A stretch of DNA of 64,000 bases, taken from assembly GCA_018651745.1 (NCBI GenBank), contig JABIDL010000010.1:62001-126000 (forward strand), written 5' to 3'. Below, in pieces: positions 1 to 8,686 of this stretch. Origin of the DNA: Candidatus Neomarinimicrobiota bacterium. GTDB lineage: Bacteria > Fidelibacterota > Marinisomatia > Marinisomatales > TCS55. Below the pieces are notes generated by a model. That model was given only the letters and a program-made list of their open reading frames with translations. It made no database searches and was not told the origin of the DNA. A program made the translations under genes and the position numbers. The stretch's first letter is position 1, and each line of letters begins with the position of its first letter.

Positions 1-1
1 T

Positions 2-292
2 CGCAATTATTCTCAATGCGATTCTATTTTAATCGGAGATAAATGCGGAGCACATACTTTTCCCTATATAGATGTTCGTAATCCGACCGCCCAAATGGAA
101 CACGAAGCATCCACATCAACCATTGGCGAGGACCAACTTTTTTATGCAAACCAACGCGGAATTTCCACAGAAGATGCGGTTTCGATGATTGTAAACGGAT
201 TCTGTAAAGAAGTCTTTAGAGAATTGCCAATGGAATTTGCCGTAGAAGCACAAAAACTTATGGAAGTTAGTCTTGAAGGATCGGTGGGATAA
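2..292 (+). CDS. sufB: SufB, Fe-S scaffold subunit (C-terminal part, cut by window edge)
   Basis: The reading frame is open from base 2 and ends at the taa at 290-292, so about 96 C-terminal residues are visible. They carry the typical SufB tail: [19 protein letters not shown], then [26 protein letters not shown], ending in SLEGSVG. In the family, SufB forms the SufBC2D scaffold on which Fe-S clusters are built. The next gene follows after 53 bases on the same strand and the rest of the SUF operon continues from 3214. The first ATG in the fragment (95) is internal and is not a start. Very sure of identity. Confidence 0.96.
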   Translation, partial: RNYSQCDSILIGDKCGAHTFPYIDVRNPTAQMEHEASTSTIGEDQLFYANQRGISTEDAVSMIVNGFCKEVFRELPMEFAVEAQKLMEVSLEGSVG

Positions 293-345
293 AATTCCTC
301 CAAGATTGAATACAATAATAATAACAAGAAAGGATACTAAAAATA

Positions 346-2127
346 ATGTTTCGAATTAAATCGTTTATCTTTTTCAGTTTTGCAGTGCTGATACAATTTT
401 ATTGTGCAGGGCCTTCCCTTGCAATTACATCCAATGAACTTGAATCTCATGTTCAATTTTTAGCATCGGATAATCTCGAAGGACGCTTCCCCGGCACAGA
501 CGGAGGAATGTTGGCAGCAAATTATGTCAAAAACAAATTCATCAAATCGGGATTAACATTATTAGGTGAAGCTGGTTTCCAATATTTTGAAGTCACAACT
601 GATGTTTCTTTGGGGGAATCAAACTCAATGCAAATTGGGGAATCATCTTACGAAGTGGAAAAAGATTTTATTCCTATTTCATATTCGCAAAGCAGCTCTC
701 TTCAAGCACCGGTAACGTTTGTTGGTTACGGTTTTGATTTTAATACCGACAGTCTATCCCGGAATGATTATTCGAACATGGATGTCTCAGGGAAATGGGT
801 TTTAATCTTGAGGGGGTCACCCGATGGAAATAACCCGCATGGAGAATACAACGCTTATAGTTCAATTCGACAAAAAATTACCGTGGCAAAAGATCATCAA
901 GCAGCCGGAGTTATATTTGTTTCCGGAGTAGAGTTTGATGAAAAAGATGAACTGATTCCAATGCAATATGAACAAGGTTCCTCGGCGATTAGCCTTCCAA
1001 TAATTCATGTACGAAGACACCTTGTAGATTCAGTATTAAAAGAATCTCATAAAACAATTGCATCATTAGAGGTCGAACTGAATTCTGATGAAAACATAAT
1101 TAATGCCATTGAAGTCAATCAACTTGTTTCTGTAACAACTGATGTGGTTTATACTAACGTTCAAACACAAAATGTCATTGGATTTCTACCCGGAACTGAT
1201 GAGTTATTGCAGGATGAATATATTGTTCTTGGCGCTCATTATGACCATCTCGGCTATGGCGGTCACCATTCCGGATCTCGCAGGCCTGATGAAAATGAAA
1301 TTCACAATGGAGCGGATGATAATGCGTCTGGGACTTCTGTTTTAATCGAATTGGCTGAAAAATTTTCAAAAGAAAAACTTAATAAACGAAGTGTGATATT
1401 TATAGCATTCGGATCGGAAGAAATGGGGCTTTTGGGATCAAAATATTTTGTGAAAAGTAATTTGATTGATAAAAGTAAAATTCAAATTATGATAAATATG
1501 GATATGGTTGGGCGTTTAGATGAAACAGAACAAAAAATTAGTATAAGCGGAACCCAAACCGCCATCGATCTGGAGAAATCTCTTGAAGAAATTCTCAAGT
1601 CTCAACATATCCAACATTCATTTTCACCCGAAGGATATGGACCTTCTGATCATTCCAGCTTTTATGTAAACGATGTACCTGTATTGTTCTTCTTTACCGG
1701 GTCTCACAGTGATTATCACACTCCAACAGATGATGCCGATAAAATTAATTATATCGGCATGCAATCCGTTTTAGAATTAGTCTTTTCAGTAGCAATTCAA
1801 TATGCAACTATGAATGATCGTTTTGTTTTTCAAGAAGCGGGGCCGAAAAAAAGAGAAGAACGTCAACGATTTAAAGTTTCACTGGGAATTATGCCGGATT
1901 ATACCTATTCGGAAACAAAAGGATTGCGTATCGATGCCATTCTAAAAGATAAACCTGCCGAAAAAGGTGGATTGCTGGACGGAGATATTATTATTGAAAT
2001 GAATGGTAAATCCGTTGATGATATTTATGAATATATGCAGAGGCTGACGGAGATTAAACAAGGTGATGAAATTGATGTAAAAGTCTTACGAGGTAAACAC
2101 GAAATAATACAAAAGGTGCCATTTTAA
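346..2127 (+). CDS. Secreted M28 family zinc aminopeptidase with PA and PDZ domains
   Basis: 593 residues. A hydrophobic signal peptide covers about residues 1-26. A PA-like insert (about 105-230, VTFVGYGFD) precedes the M28 catalytic domain. Visible zinc-site motifs are HYDHLG near 298, NGADDNASG near 320, the EE pair in SEEMGLLGS near 358, MDMVGR near 384 and the distal His in YHTPTDDADK near 457. A PDZ domain (about 520-590, GLLDGDIIIEMNG) closes the protein. The family releases N-terminal amino acids outside the cytoplasm. It sits 53 bases after sufB and 1 base before the next gene, so it appears co-transcribed with the SUF genes, which is an odd place for a secreted peptidase. Substrate unknown. 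Confidence 0.9.
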   Translation: MFRIKSFIFFSFAVLIQFYCAGPSLAITSNELESHVQFLASDNLEGRFPGTDGGMLAANYVKNKFIKSGLTLLGEAGFQYFEVTTDVSLGESNSMQIGESSYEVEKDFIPISYSQSSSLQAPVTFVGYGFDFNTDSLSRNDYSNMDVSGKWVLILRGSPDGNNPHGEYNAYSSIRQKITVAKDHQAAGVIFVSGVEFDEKDELIPMQYEQGSSAISLPIIHVRRHLVDSVLKESHKTIASLEVELNSDENIINAIEVNQLVSVTTDVVYTNVQTQNVIGFLPGTDELLQDEYIVLGAHYDHLGYGGHHSGSRRPDENEIHNGADDNASGTSVLIELAEKFSKEKLNKRSVIFIAFGSEEMGLLGSKYFVKSNLIDKSKIQIMINMDMVGRLDETEQKISISGTQTAIDLEKSLEEILKSQHIQHSFSPEGYGPSDHSSFYVNDVPVLFFFTGSHSDYHTPTDDADKINYIGMQSVLELVFSVAIQYATMNDRFVFQEAGPKKREERQRFKVSLGIMPDYTYSETKGLRIDAILKDKPAEKGGLLDGDIIIEMNGKSVDDIYEYMQRLTEIKQGDEIDVKVLRGKHEIIQKVPF

Positions 2128-2128
2128 T

Positions 2129-3199
2129 ATGAAAAAAGAAATAACCAACAATCAAACATGGTATCCGAATTTTTTGAGCGGGTACCTTGGGATAATATTG
2201 CTCATTTCCGGGTGCTCCAATTCCGATACTTTCACGCTTGGGGAAATCACACAGTTGACTTTTTCCGGAGACAATGGAGAAGCCTATTTTTCAACGGATG
2301 GTTCACATTTGGTATTTCAATCCAAGCGCAATGGAAATGAATGTGATAAAATTTATACAATGACATCTACCGGAGAAAATATTGTCCCATTAGTTCAAAC
2401 GGATGGCGCATTTACATGTGCATATTATTCTCTGGATGATCAAACGATATTCTTTTCTTCTACTCTTGCAGATGGCCCTGACTGCCCCGATGTTTATAAA
2501 CATCCAAATCCACATAAATATATTTGGCCGTTACGCAATTTTGAGATTTTCAGCTATAATACTAATGAAGGATTGAAACAACTCACACACGTCCCTGGTT
2601 ACAACGCGGAATCAACTGTACATCCAACCGAAGAAAAAATCATATTTACATCTATGAGAAATGGTGACATCGATTTATACGAAATAAATTATGATGGATC
2701 AGAACTTACGCGCATTACTCATGATTTTGGATATGACGGTGGCGCATTCTACTCACCGAATGGGGAACAAATAGTATGGCGAGGATGGTATCCATCTACT
2801 CCAAAAGAAACTGAACAATGGAGTGAAAATTTGAGTAAGAAATATATCGATGCCGTTCCATTAGATATTTATGTTGCGAATAGAGACGGTTCTAATAAAG
2901 TAAGACTCACAAACAATGATGCAACCAATTGGGCGCCTTCTTGGCATCCCGATGGAAACCACATTGTGTTCTCTTCTAACATGGACGATTGGAATACCGA
3001 GTACAACACATTTGGTCATAATTTTGAAATTTATATTATAAATATTCGCACAAAAAAATTAGAACGTTTGACTACCAATACTACATTTGATTCATTCCCA
3101 GTCTTTTCAAATGATGGAAAGCAGCTCGTGTTTGCGTCTAACCGAAATGTAGAAAACCCTAGACAAACTAACATTTTTAAAGCAGATATAAATAACTAA
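2129..3199 (+). CDS. TolB-like beta-propeller lipoprotein (PD40/WD40-like repeats)
   Basis: 356 residues. A hydrophobic N-terminus ends in the lipobox LISGC, giving lipidated Cys29, so it should be anchored in an envelope membrane. The rest consists of repeated PD40-type blades: GEAYFSTDGSHLVFQS, EKIIFTSMRNGDIDLYEI, GGAFYSPNGEQIVW, HPDGNHIVFSSN, FSNDGKQLVFASNRN. Such propellers bind proteins or cell-wall components; TolB of the Tol-Pal system is the best-known relative. It starts one base after the peptidase stop, so the two are probably translationally coupled. The exact role is not known; it could act with the peptidase. It lies inside the SUF operon without an obvious Fe-S role. Confidence 0.82.
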   Translation: MKKEITNNQTWYPNFLSGYLGIILLISGCSNSDTFTLGEITQLTFSGDNGEAYFSTDGSHLVFQSKRNGNECDKIYTMTSTGENIVPLVQTDGAFTCAYYSLDDQTIFFSSTLADGPDCPDVYKHPNPHKYIWPLRNFEIFSYNTNEGLKQLTHVPGYNAESTVHPTEEKIIFTSMRNGDIDLYEINYDGSELTRITHDFGYDGGAFYSPNGEQIVWRGWYPSTPKETEQWSENLSKKYIDAVPLDIYVANRDGSNKVRLTNNDATNWAPSWHPDGNHIVFSSNMDDWNTEYNTFGHNFEIYIINIRTKKLERLTTNTTFDSFPVFSNDGKQLVFASNRNVENPRQTNIFKADINN

Positions 3200-3213
3200 G
3201 GAATTTTTCTTCG

Positions 3214-3963
3214 ATGCTTGAAATAAAAAATCTACATGCCAGTGTAGATGAAAAAGAAATTCTCAAAGGAATCAACCTATCGGTAAATGCCGGTGAGTTA
3301 CACGCCATTATGGGCAGAAACGGTTCCGGGAAAAGCACCCTTTCGCAAGTGATTGCTGGACGTGATACTTATACAATTACCCAAGGGAAAATTCTGTACA
3401 AAGGCGAGGACATAGCAGATTGGTCACCGGAACACCGCGCCTTGGAAGGAGTTTTCCTTTCTTTTCAATATCCCGTTGTCATTCCCGGCGTCAATACAAC
3501 ATACTTTTTGAAAGCGGCGCTTAATGCAAAATTAAAGTACCTTGGGAAACCCGAATTAGACGCAATGGAATTTTTAACACTCATCCGTGAAAAACTAAAA
3601 CTAGTTGGAATGGATGAAAATTATTTATCGCGGGCGGTGAATGATGGATTTTCAGGCGGTGAAAAAAAGCGGAATGAAATTCTCCAAATGCTGACGCTGG
3701 ATCCAACCCTTTCCATTTTAGATGAAACAGATTCTGGACTTGATATAGACGCGCTGAAAATTGTTGCTGAAGGTGTAAATAATTACCGAAACAAAGATCG
3801 AGCAATTGTGGTCATTACACATTACCAACGTATTCTGGAATATATGGATATTGACAAAATTCATGTATTAATGGATGGGGAAATTGTTAGATCGGGTGGA
3901 GCAAACTTGGCGCAAAAACTAGAGGAAAAAGGATATTCCTGGTTGGAGGAAAAATCTGCATGA
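3214..3963 (+). CDS. sufC: SufC, ABC-type ATPase of the SUF complex
   Basis: 249 residues, normal length for SufC. Walker A is GRNGSGKST at 34-42, the ABC signature is FSGGEKKRNEI near 145-155 (the KKRNE variant is diagnostic of SufC), Walker B is LSILDETDSGLD near 166-177 and the H-loop His is in VVITHYQR. No membrane segments. The protein hydrolyses ATP to drive conformational change in the SufBC2D scaffold in the cytoplasm. Its stop overlaps the sufD start by four bases. Identification is firm. Confidence 0.97.
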   Translation: MLEIKNLHASVDEKEILKGINLSVNAGELHAIMGRNGSGKSTLSQVIAGRDTYTITQGKILYKGEDIADWSPEHRALEGVFLSFQYPVVIPGVNTTYFLKAALNAKLKYLGKPELDAMEFLTLIREKLKLVGMDENYLSRAVNDGFSGGEKKRNEILQMLTLDPTLSILDETDSGLDIDALKIVAEGVNNYRNKDRAIVVITHYQRILEYMDIDKIHVLMDGEIVRSGGANLAQKLEEKGYSWLEEKSA

Positions 3964-5240
3964 ATTCCTTTTTATCTGAATTTGAATTTTTTGCAAACCA
4001 CCGAGAAAATGAAACGGCAGAATCGAAAGCGCTTCGACAAAAAGGCTTAGATCAATTCAATGAACTTGGTCTGCCAAAACGCTCTTGGGAAGCTTGGCAA
4101 TATTCTGATTTTTCCAAACTTGAATCCGCTCATTTTCGTTTGCCAAAAGAAAATGCTTTTCCATCAACCATCCCAGAGTCCATCCCAATTACCAGCGATT
4201 TCAATAAAATCGTGTTTGTAAACGACTTCTTTCAAAAACAAATGTCATCCTTCCCGGATAGCATAATTGTACGGACAATAATGGATATATCGGCTGAGGA
4301 ATCATCAGAAATATTGAGCAAGTTGAATACAAATGAGAATCCGTTTCACGCATTGAATACAGCATTAATGAGTTCTAAAATCTTAATTGAAATTCCCAAA
4401 GGGATCATTTTAGAAAAACCCATCCACATTCTATTCCAAACTACAGATATTTCAGATTTGCAAATGACTCATCCTAGAGTAAGAGTAAAAACAGGAAGCA
4501 ATTCTGAAGCTACCATAATCGAACATTATATTGGAAAATGCAAAACCGAATATTTTCAAAATATCGTTACAGAATTTTCTCTAGCAAATAATGCTCGGCT
4601 AAATCATATCCGTATCCAAGAGGACGGGATTAACGCCACACATGTTGCATCAACCCACTACCAGTTAGAATCAGATGCGAGTTTACATGGAATGCATTTT
4701 GCTTCAGGTTCTAAATTATACCGTCAGGATATTTCCGTAAGCCTTAACGGCGAAGGATCAGAAGCCAATTTGAACGGGCTTTGTTTATCCAATGAAATGC
4801 AACATTTAGATCATTTTGTCACTATGGATCATGATCAGCCTCAATGCGTAAGCCGTCAGCTTTTCAAATATATTTTATCGGATTCATCCTCCGGCGCATT
4901 TAATGGACGAATTGTTGTGAGCCCGGATTCTCAAAAAACAGACGCAATTCAAACCAATAAAAATCTACTTTTATCCGAATCAGCTTTGATGAATTCAAAT
5001 CCACAGTTAGAAATCTATGCAAATGATGTCAAATGCGCCCACGGTTCTACTTCCGGACAAATGGACCCTGAGGCAATTTTTTATCTTCAAAGCCGTGGAT
5101 TAAATAAAAATGAAGCTCGATTACTTTTGATAAATGGATTCGCTCGTGAGGTCATCCAAAATATCCAAGACAAGGCAACACAGGAATATCTGGATAACCT
5201 TTTGAATGATTGGTTAGATAAACAGAAAAATAAAATGTGA
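3960..5240 (+). CDS. sufD: SufD, Fe-S cluster assembly scaffold subunit
   Basis: 426 residues. The N-terminal helical part contains RSWEAWQYSDFSKL and the C-terminal half has the right-handed beta-helix of the SufB/SufD family: AFNGRIVVSPDSQKTDA, then CAHGSTSGQMDPEAIFYLQSRG and a SufB-like ending LLINGFAREVIQNI. SufD pairs with SufB and SufC and helps iron entry. It starts at an ATGA overlap with sufC and ends in another four-base overlap with sufU, showing tight coupling. Confidence 0.96.
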   Translation: MNSFLSEFEFFANHRENETAESKALRQKGLDQFNELGLPKRSWEAWQYSDFSKLESAHFRLPKENAFPSTIPESIPITSDFNKIVFVNDFFQKQMSSFPDSIIVRTIMDISAEESSEILSKLNTNENPFHALNTALMSSKILIEIPKGIILEKPIHILFQTTDISDLQMTHPRVRVKTGSNSEATIIEHYIGKCKTEYFQNIVTEFSLANNARLNHIRIQEDGINATHVASTHYQLESDASLHGMHFASGSKLYRQDISVSLNGEGSEANLNGLCLSNEMQHLDHFVTMDHDQPQCVSRQLFKYILSDSSSGAFNGRIVVSPDSQKTDAIQTNKNLLLSESALMNSNPQLEIYANDVKCAHGSTSGQMDPEAIFYLQSRGLNKNEARLLLINGFAREVIQNIQDKATQEYLDNLLNDWLDKQKNKM

Positions 5241-5683
5241 TGGAAGATATTCGTGAACTATATCAGGAAGTCATTTTGGATCATAATCAGAGTCCCAGAA
5301 ACTTTGGTCCTTTGGAAACCACAACCCACGAACTTGAAGGGATCAATCCTCTTTGTGGTGACCGATTGAAACTGTATGCACATTTGGAAAGTGACAGGAT
5401 TGTGGACATTCATTTTGAAGGATCGGGATGCGCCATTTTCAAAGCGTCTTCATCCATTATGACAGAGATTATTAAAGACAAAACGACGCAGGAAGCTGAA
5501 AAATTATTTCACCAGTTTCATGAATTGGTCACAACCGGCAAAGGCGAAATTGAATCTATGGGAAAACTAGCCGTAATGGCTGGCGTTCATCAATATCCTG
5601 CGCGGGTGAAATGCGCAAGCCTCGCATGGCATACTTTGAAAAATATTCTTGATAAATCCAACGAAACAGTTACTACTGAATAA
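5237..5683 (+). CDS. sufU: SufU, IscU-like sulfur acceptor/scaffold
   Basis: 148 residues, the usual SufU size. The three conserved cysteines are visible: Cys40 in NPLCGD with the adjacent Asp42, Cys65 in GSGCAIFKASSS and Cys126 in VKCASLAW. The N-terminal ELYQEVILDHNQSPRNFG matches the family. The roughly 20-residue insertion before the last part, typical of SufU versus IscU, appears present. In Firmicutes SufU is a zinc protein that takes the persulfide from SufS; that role is likely here because sufS lies two genes downstream. It overlaps sufD by four bases. Confidence 0.93.
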   Translation: MMEDIRELYQEVILDHNQSPRNFGPLETTTHELEGINPLCGDRLKLYAHLESDRIVDIHFEGSGCAIFKASSSIMTEIIKDKTTQEAEKLFHQFHELVTTGKGEIESMGKLAVMAGVHQYPARVKCASLAWHTLKNILDKSNETVTTE

Positions 5684-5686
5684 ATA

Positions 5687-6241
5687 ATGTTTAATGACAA
5701 AAACGAATATGTAACTCTACTTCGCGATGTTGATGCCACTCAAGTCCCTATGGGAACGAAGGCTACCTTAAAAAAGGGAGACCGGGGACAAATCACCCAA
5801 GCGCTTGGAGGAAATTTCACAATCCTGTATCACGGAAACCTATTCCAAATTGATAAAAAAGATGCCGAGGCCATTGGAAAAAAAATAGAGGAAGAGGCCG
5901 CACCGCTTCCCATTAATCCGAATGGTAATGTAAATGAAGATAGTATTTGGGATGTAATGAAAACTTGCTACGATCCGGAAATTCCGGTTAATATTGTTGA
6001 ACTTGGGCTTATTTATTCCTGTGAAATATCCAGCTTAGATGATGGTGGCACTGAGGTGAATATAAAAATGACACTGACGGCTCCCGGTTGTGGAATGGGA
6101 CACATTATTGCAGAGGAAGTCAACCAAAAAATAATGAACATCTCGGGCGTGTCAGAAGTACATGTAGAACTAGTTTGGGATCCGCCATGGAATCAAATGA
6201 TGATGTCGGAGTCAGCTCGTCTTCATCTTGGAATGTTATGA
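5687..6241 (+). CDS. sufT: SufT, MIP18/DUF59 family Fe-S maturation factor
   Basis: 184 residues. The C-terminal half (about 80-175) is a DUF59/MIP18 domain with EIPVNIVELGLIY, TLTAPGCGMG (Cys135) and the closing VELVWDPPWNQMMMSESAR, as in SufT/PaaD-like proteins. The N-terminal 75 residues form a small beta-rich region also seen in SufT-type proteins. The family helps deliver Fe-S clusters to target proteins. It lies three bases after sufU and its tga stop overlaps the sufS ATG at 6238-6241, so it is part of the same transcription unit. Confidence 0.9.
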   Translation: MFNDKNEYVTLLRDVDATQVPMGTKATLKKGDRGQITQALGGNFTILYHGNLFQIDKKDAEAIGKKIEEEAAPLPINPNGNVNEDSIWDVMKTCYDPEIPVNIVELGLIYSCEISSLDDGGTEVNIKMTLTAPGCGMGHIIAEEVNQKIMNISGVSEVHVELVWDPPWNQMMMSESARLHLGML

Positions 6242-7449
6242 GTTCGAATTTCGATCCCACATCTATTCGAGAAGATTTCCCGATTTTTTCTGTGCATCCG
6301 GACCTCGTTTATCTGGACAACGCTGCTACAAGCCAAACGCCCAAACATGTCACAAATGCTGTCTTAAAATATTATGAAACATTCAATGCAAATGTTCACC
6401 GTACTATTTATTCTATTGGGAATAAAGCAACACAAGCTTTTGAACATGCTAGAGAAAATGTAGCGGACTTTATTAACTCAAAAGAACATCGCTCAATTGT
6501 TTTTACCAAGAGTGCCACGGAGGCTATTAATTTGGTCGCCAATGCATGGGGAAGGAAAAATCTAGCTAACGGTGACGAAATTCTAATCACTGAAATGGAG
6601 CACCATAGTAATATCGTTCCATGGCAATTGATTGCGAAAGAAACCGACGCAAATCTCAAATATATTCCGATTACAAAAAATGGCGAACTTGAAAATTGGG
6701 AATCTTGCATTTCGGACAAAACGAAAATTGTTGCAATTACACACCAGTCAAATGTATTTGGCACTATTAATCCAATTGAAAAAATTGTAGAAAAAGCACA
6801 TTCTTTCGGTGCTGTTGTTTTGGTGGATGCCGCTCAAAGCGTTCCACACTCAAAAGTGGACGTACAAAAACTGGGGTGCGACTTTCTTGTTTTTTCCGGA
6901 CATAAAATGCTAGGGCCAACCGGCGTGGGTGTGCTCTATGGAAAACCCGATTTATTAGAAGGAATGGATCCATTCCTTGGCGGCGGTGAAATGATTAAAA
7001 CCGTATCCATGGAATCTTCCACTTGGAATGACATTCCGCATAAATTTGAAGCCGGAACACCCAATATTGCTCAAACAATCGGGCTTGGGACAGCCATTGA
7101 TTATCTTAATGAAATTGGTATGGGTACTATTCACGACTACGAGCAGGAATTGCTCATTTATACTTTGAGCATTTTTGAAAATAATCCTGCCATTACTGTA
7201 TATGGAAAATCTAAAAAAAGAGCTGGTGCCTTGAGTTTTAATCTTGAAAACATTCATCCACACGATGTAGCACAATTTCTCGATAACGACGGAATTGCAA
7301 TCCGTGCGGGGCATCATTGCGCACAACCGATTATGAAAAAGATCGGCGTATCAGCAACCTGCAGGGCGAGTTTTTATATGTACACCACAAAGGAAGATAT
7401 TCATCAGTTAGCAGAAAGTCTCGAAAAAATTGAATCTATTTTTGCTTGA
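6238..7449 (+). CDS. sufS: SufS, group II cysteine desulfurase
   Basis: 403 residues from the ATG at 6238, chosen because it forms an ATGA overlap with sufT and gives the standard N-terminus (IREDFPIF, then LVYLDNAATSQTP). An upstream in-frame ATG at 6088 would only read through sufT in another frame. The PLP lysine is Lys223 in FSGHKMLGPTG. The persulfide cysteine is Cys361 in RAGHHCAQP, and RASFYMYTT follows. The enzyme converts cysteine to alanine and hands sulfur to SufU. It is the last gene of the SUF operon seen here. Confidence 0.96.
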   Translation: MSSNFDPTSIREDFPIFSVHPDLVYLDNAATSQTPKHVTNAVLKYYETFNANVHRTIYSIGNKATQAFEHARENVADFINSKEHRSIVFTKSATEAINLVANAWGRKNLANGDEILITEMEHHSNIVPWQLIAKETDANLKYIPITKNGELENWESCISDKTKIVAITHQSNVFGTINPIEKIVEKAHSFGAVVLVDAAQSVPHSKVDVQKLGCDFLVFSGHKMLGPTGVGVLYGKPDLLEGMDPFLGGGEMIKTVSMESSTWNDIPHKFEAGTPNIAQTIGLGTAIDYLNEIGMGTIHDYEQELLIYTLSIFENNPAITVYGKSKKRAGALSFNLENIHPHDVAQFLDNDGIAIRAGHHCAQPIMKKIGVSATCRASFYMYTTKEDIHQLAESLEKIESIFA

Positions 7450-7628
7450 AACAGGCTAAATGCATAGAGCGCTGAGAAAAAAGTTTTACATAAGGGCACA
7501 AAGTTTCAATTTCCCCTTTTCATCCTAAGCGGTTCCCTCGGCGGGCTTTGCGGTTACTGCTTTTTTTTTACCATAAAATTTGTAAACTTGCGCGGTTCAC
7601 AATTTGAGTAAATGACAGGGAGCATCAA
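7450..7628. other. Intergenic spacer after the SUF operon
   Basis: A 179-base non-coding stretch. A good ribosome binding site (agggag, 7618-7623) lies just before the next ATG. At 7541-7569 it holds one copy of a degenerate intergenic motif (reverse strand AGTAACCGCAAAG) that recurs at 8632 and 10499. I see no clear terminator and no RNA gene. Confidence 0.5.
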
Positions 7629-7901
7629 ATGGCTAAGAAAAAATCTGAAGACATAAATAAAAATAAATATCTTGTTACGCTTCGCTGGTACATCGAGACT
7701 GACGAAGATCTGGTCGCAGGTGCAAAAGAATCCGATGATAAAATCCTCGACATTCTGCGGCATCGGACAGACGGAAGAAAAACGTGTTCAACTTGTCCAA
7801 CGCGCCATCAAGAAGGATATGCTATTTTAGATTATCATTATTTTATGGGTAATAAGCCAACTTATATGTCTGTGGATAAAATTTTGGAAGATCCTAAGTA
7901 A
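7629..7901 (+). CDS. Small hypothetical protein with a CxxC motif
   Basis: 90 residues, not recognised. It starts at ATG 7629 with an agggag site seven bases upstream. The N-terminus is lysine-rich. The middle carries CSTCPTRHQEGYAILDYHYF, where Cys-x2-Cys and a nearby His could bind metal, though a full four-ligand site is not obvious. There is no signal peptide or membrane segment, so it is probably cytoplasmic. It precedes a DUF2480-like gene and a deaminase on the same strand with a 28-base gap, so they may be co-transcribed. Confidence 0.7.
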   Translation: MAKKKSEDINKNKYLVTLRWYIETDEDLVAGAKESDDKILDILRHRTDGRKTCSTCPTRHQEGYAILDYHYFMGNKPTYMSVDKILEDPK

Positions 7902-7929
7902 TGCAAAGGCGCTACGGATTTAAAAAGTT

Positions 7930-8181
7930 ATGGTAACTATCAGTATGGATAATTTCCTCGACGGCGGGATTTTGAAGGAAAAATCATTCCGGAAACAGGC
8001 AGATGAAACAGACTGGTCGCAATACGAGGGCGAGCGGGTGTTGATTAAAGGCTGTGCAGAAGTGGCCATTCCCACATGGGCCTATTGTATATTAGCTGCT
8101 AAACTTTCCCAAGTTGCGGATCATGTTTTGTATGGTGAAGCATGTGCAGCAGTGAAAATTTTTGATCGAAAAGAATTATGA
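7930..8181 (+). CDS. DUF2480-like small protein
   Basis: 83 residues. The segment ILKEKSFRKQADETDWSQY, then RVLIKGCAEVAIPTWAYCIL and VLYGEACAAVKIF, resembles the DUF2480 family of Bacteroidetes, which is usually about twice as long; this looks like a single-unit version. Two cysteines (in KGC and GEAC) are in the positions conserved in that family. Function is unknown. The start could also be the ATG at 7945. The stop overlaps the next gene's ATG by four bases, which supports both as real genes. Confidence 0.65.
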   Translation: MVTISMDNFLDGGILKEKSFRKQADETDWSQYEGERVLIKGCAEVAIPTWAYCILAAKLSQVADHVLYGEACAAVKIFDRKEL

Positions 8182-8600
8182 AAAACAGAGTTAGCTGGGA
8201 ACATTATTTCATGAACATTGCGCAGGAAGTGGGCACACGTTCCACCTGTGACCGCAAGCATGTGGGGTCCGTTATCGTTCGTGATAAAACTATTCTTTCT
8301 ACGGGTTATAACGGTAGCATTCGCGGGCTTCCGCATTGTGATGAAGCCGGACACGAAATGGAAAACAACCATTGCGTCCGAACCGTGCATGCCGAAGCAA
8401 ATGCGATTGTCCAGGCGGCGGCAAACGGTGTGCGGATTGAAGGCGCTGAAATATTTGTAACGGCATCACCGTGCTACAGCTGTTTTAAAATGATCACCAA
8501 CTCAGGTATTAAGAAAATCTATTTTGGCGAATTTTACAGGGACGAACGCATTCGCGAACACGCAGAAGAGCTTGGAATTAAACTCGTTCATTTGGAATGA
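8178..8600 (+). CDS. dCMP deaminase family protein (ComEB-like)
   Basis: 140 residues. The zinc catalytic site is HAEAN (His71, Glu73) with PCYSC (Cys99, Cys102). An additional HCDEAGHEM...HC stretch before it matches the second zinc site of dCMP deaminases, as does STGYNGSIRGLPHC. The family converts dCMP to dUMP, supplying the thymidylate pathway; this fits with ThyX encoded at 42036. The start overlaps the preceding stop (ATGA). Another cytidine-type substrate is possible but dCMP is most likely. Confidence 0.9.
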   Translation: MKNRVSWEHYFMNIAQEVGTRSTCDRKHVGSVIVRDKTILSTGYNGSIRGLPHCDEAGHEMENNHCVRTVHAEANAIVQAAANGVRIEGAEIFVTASPCYSCFKMITNSGIKKIYFGEFYRDERIREHAEELGIKLVHLE

Positions 8601-8626
8601 TTTATAAATCAGCGGTTGGTTCTCTT

Positions 8627-8653
8627 CTCTTTTTTAACCGCAAAGAGTTTTTT
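8627..8653 (+). terminator. Probable rho-independent terminator after the deaminase
   Basis: CTCTTT at 8627-8632 pairs with AAAGAG at 8642-8647, followed by six T residues. The loop contains AACCGC, part of the degenerate intergenic motif seen elsewhere. The stem is short and AT-rich, so strength is uncertain. It lies between convergent genes. Confidence 0.45.
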
Positions 8654-8686
8654 GTAGTCCGGTAATATTCTATAACACATGAACAT

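Noticed and set aside
6088-6237. Longer sufS start at ATG 6088
   Set aside because: This stretch is sufT coding sequence in another frame; the ATG at 6238 overlaps the sufT stop and gives the normal SufS N-terminus.
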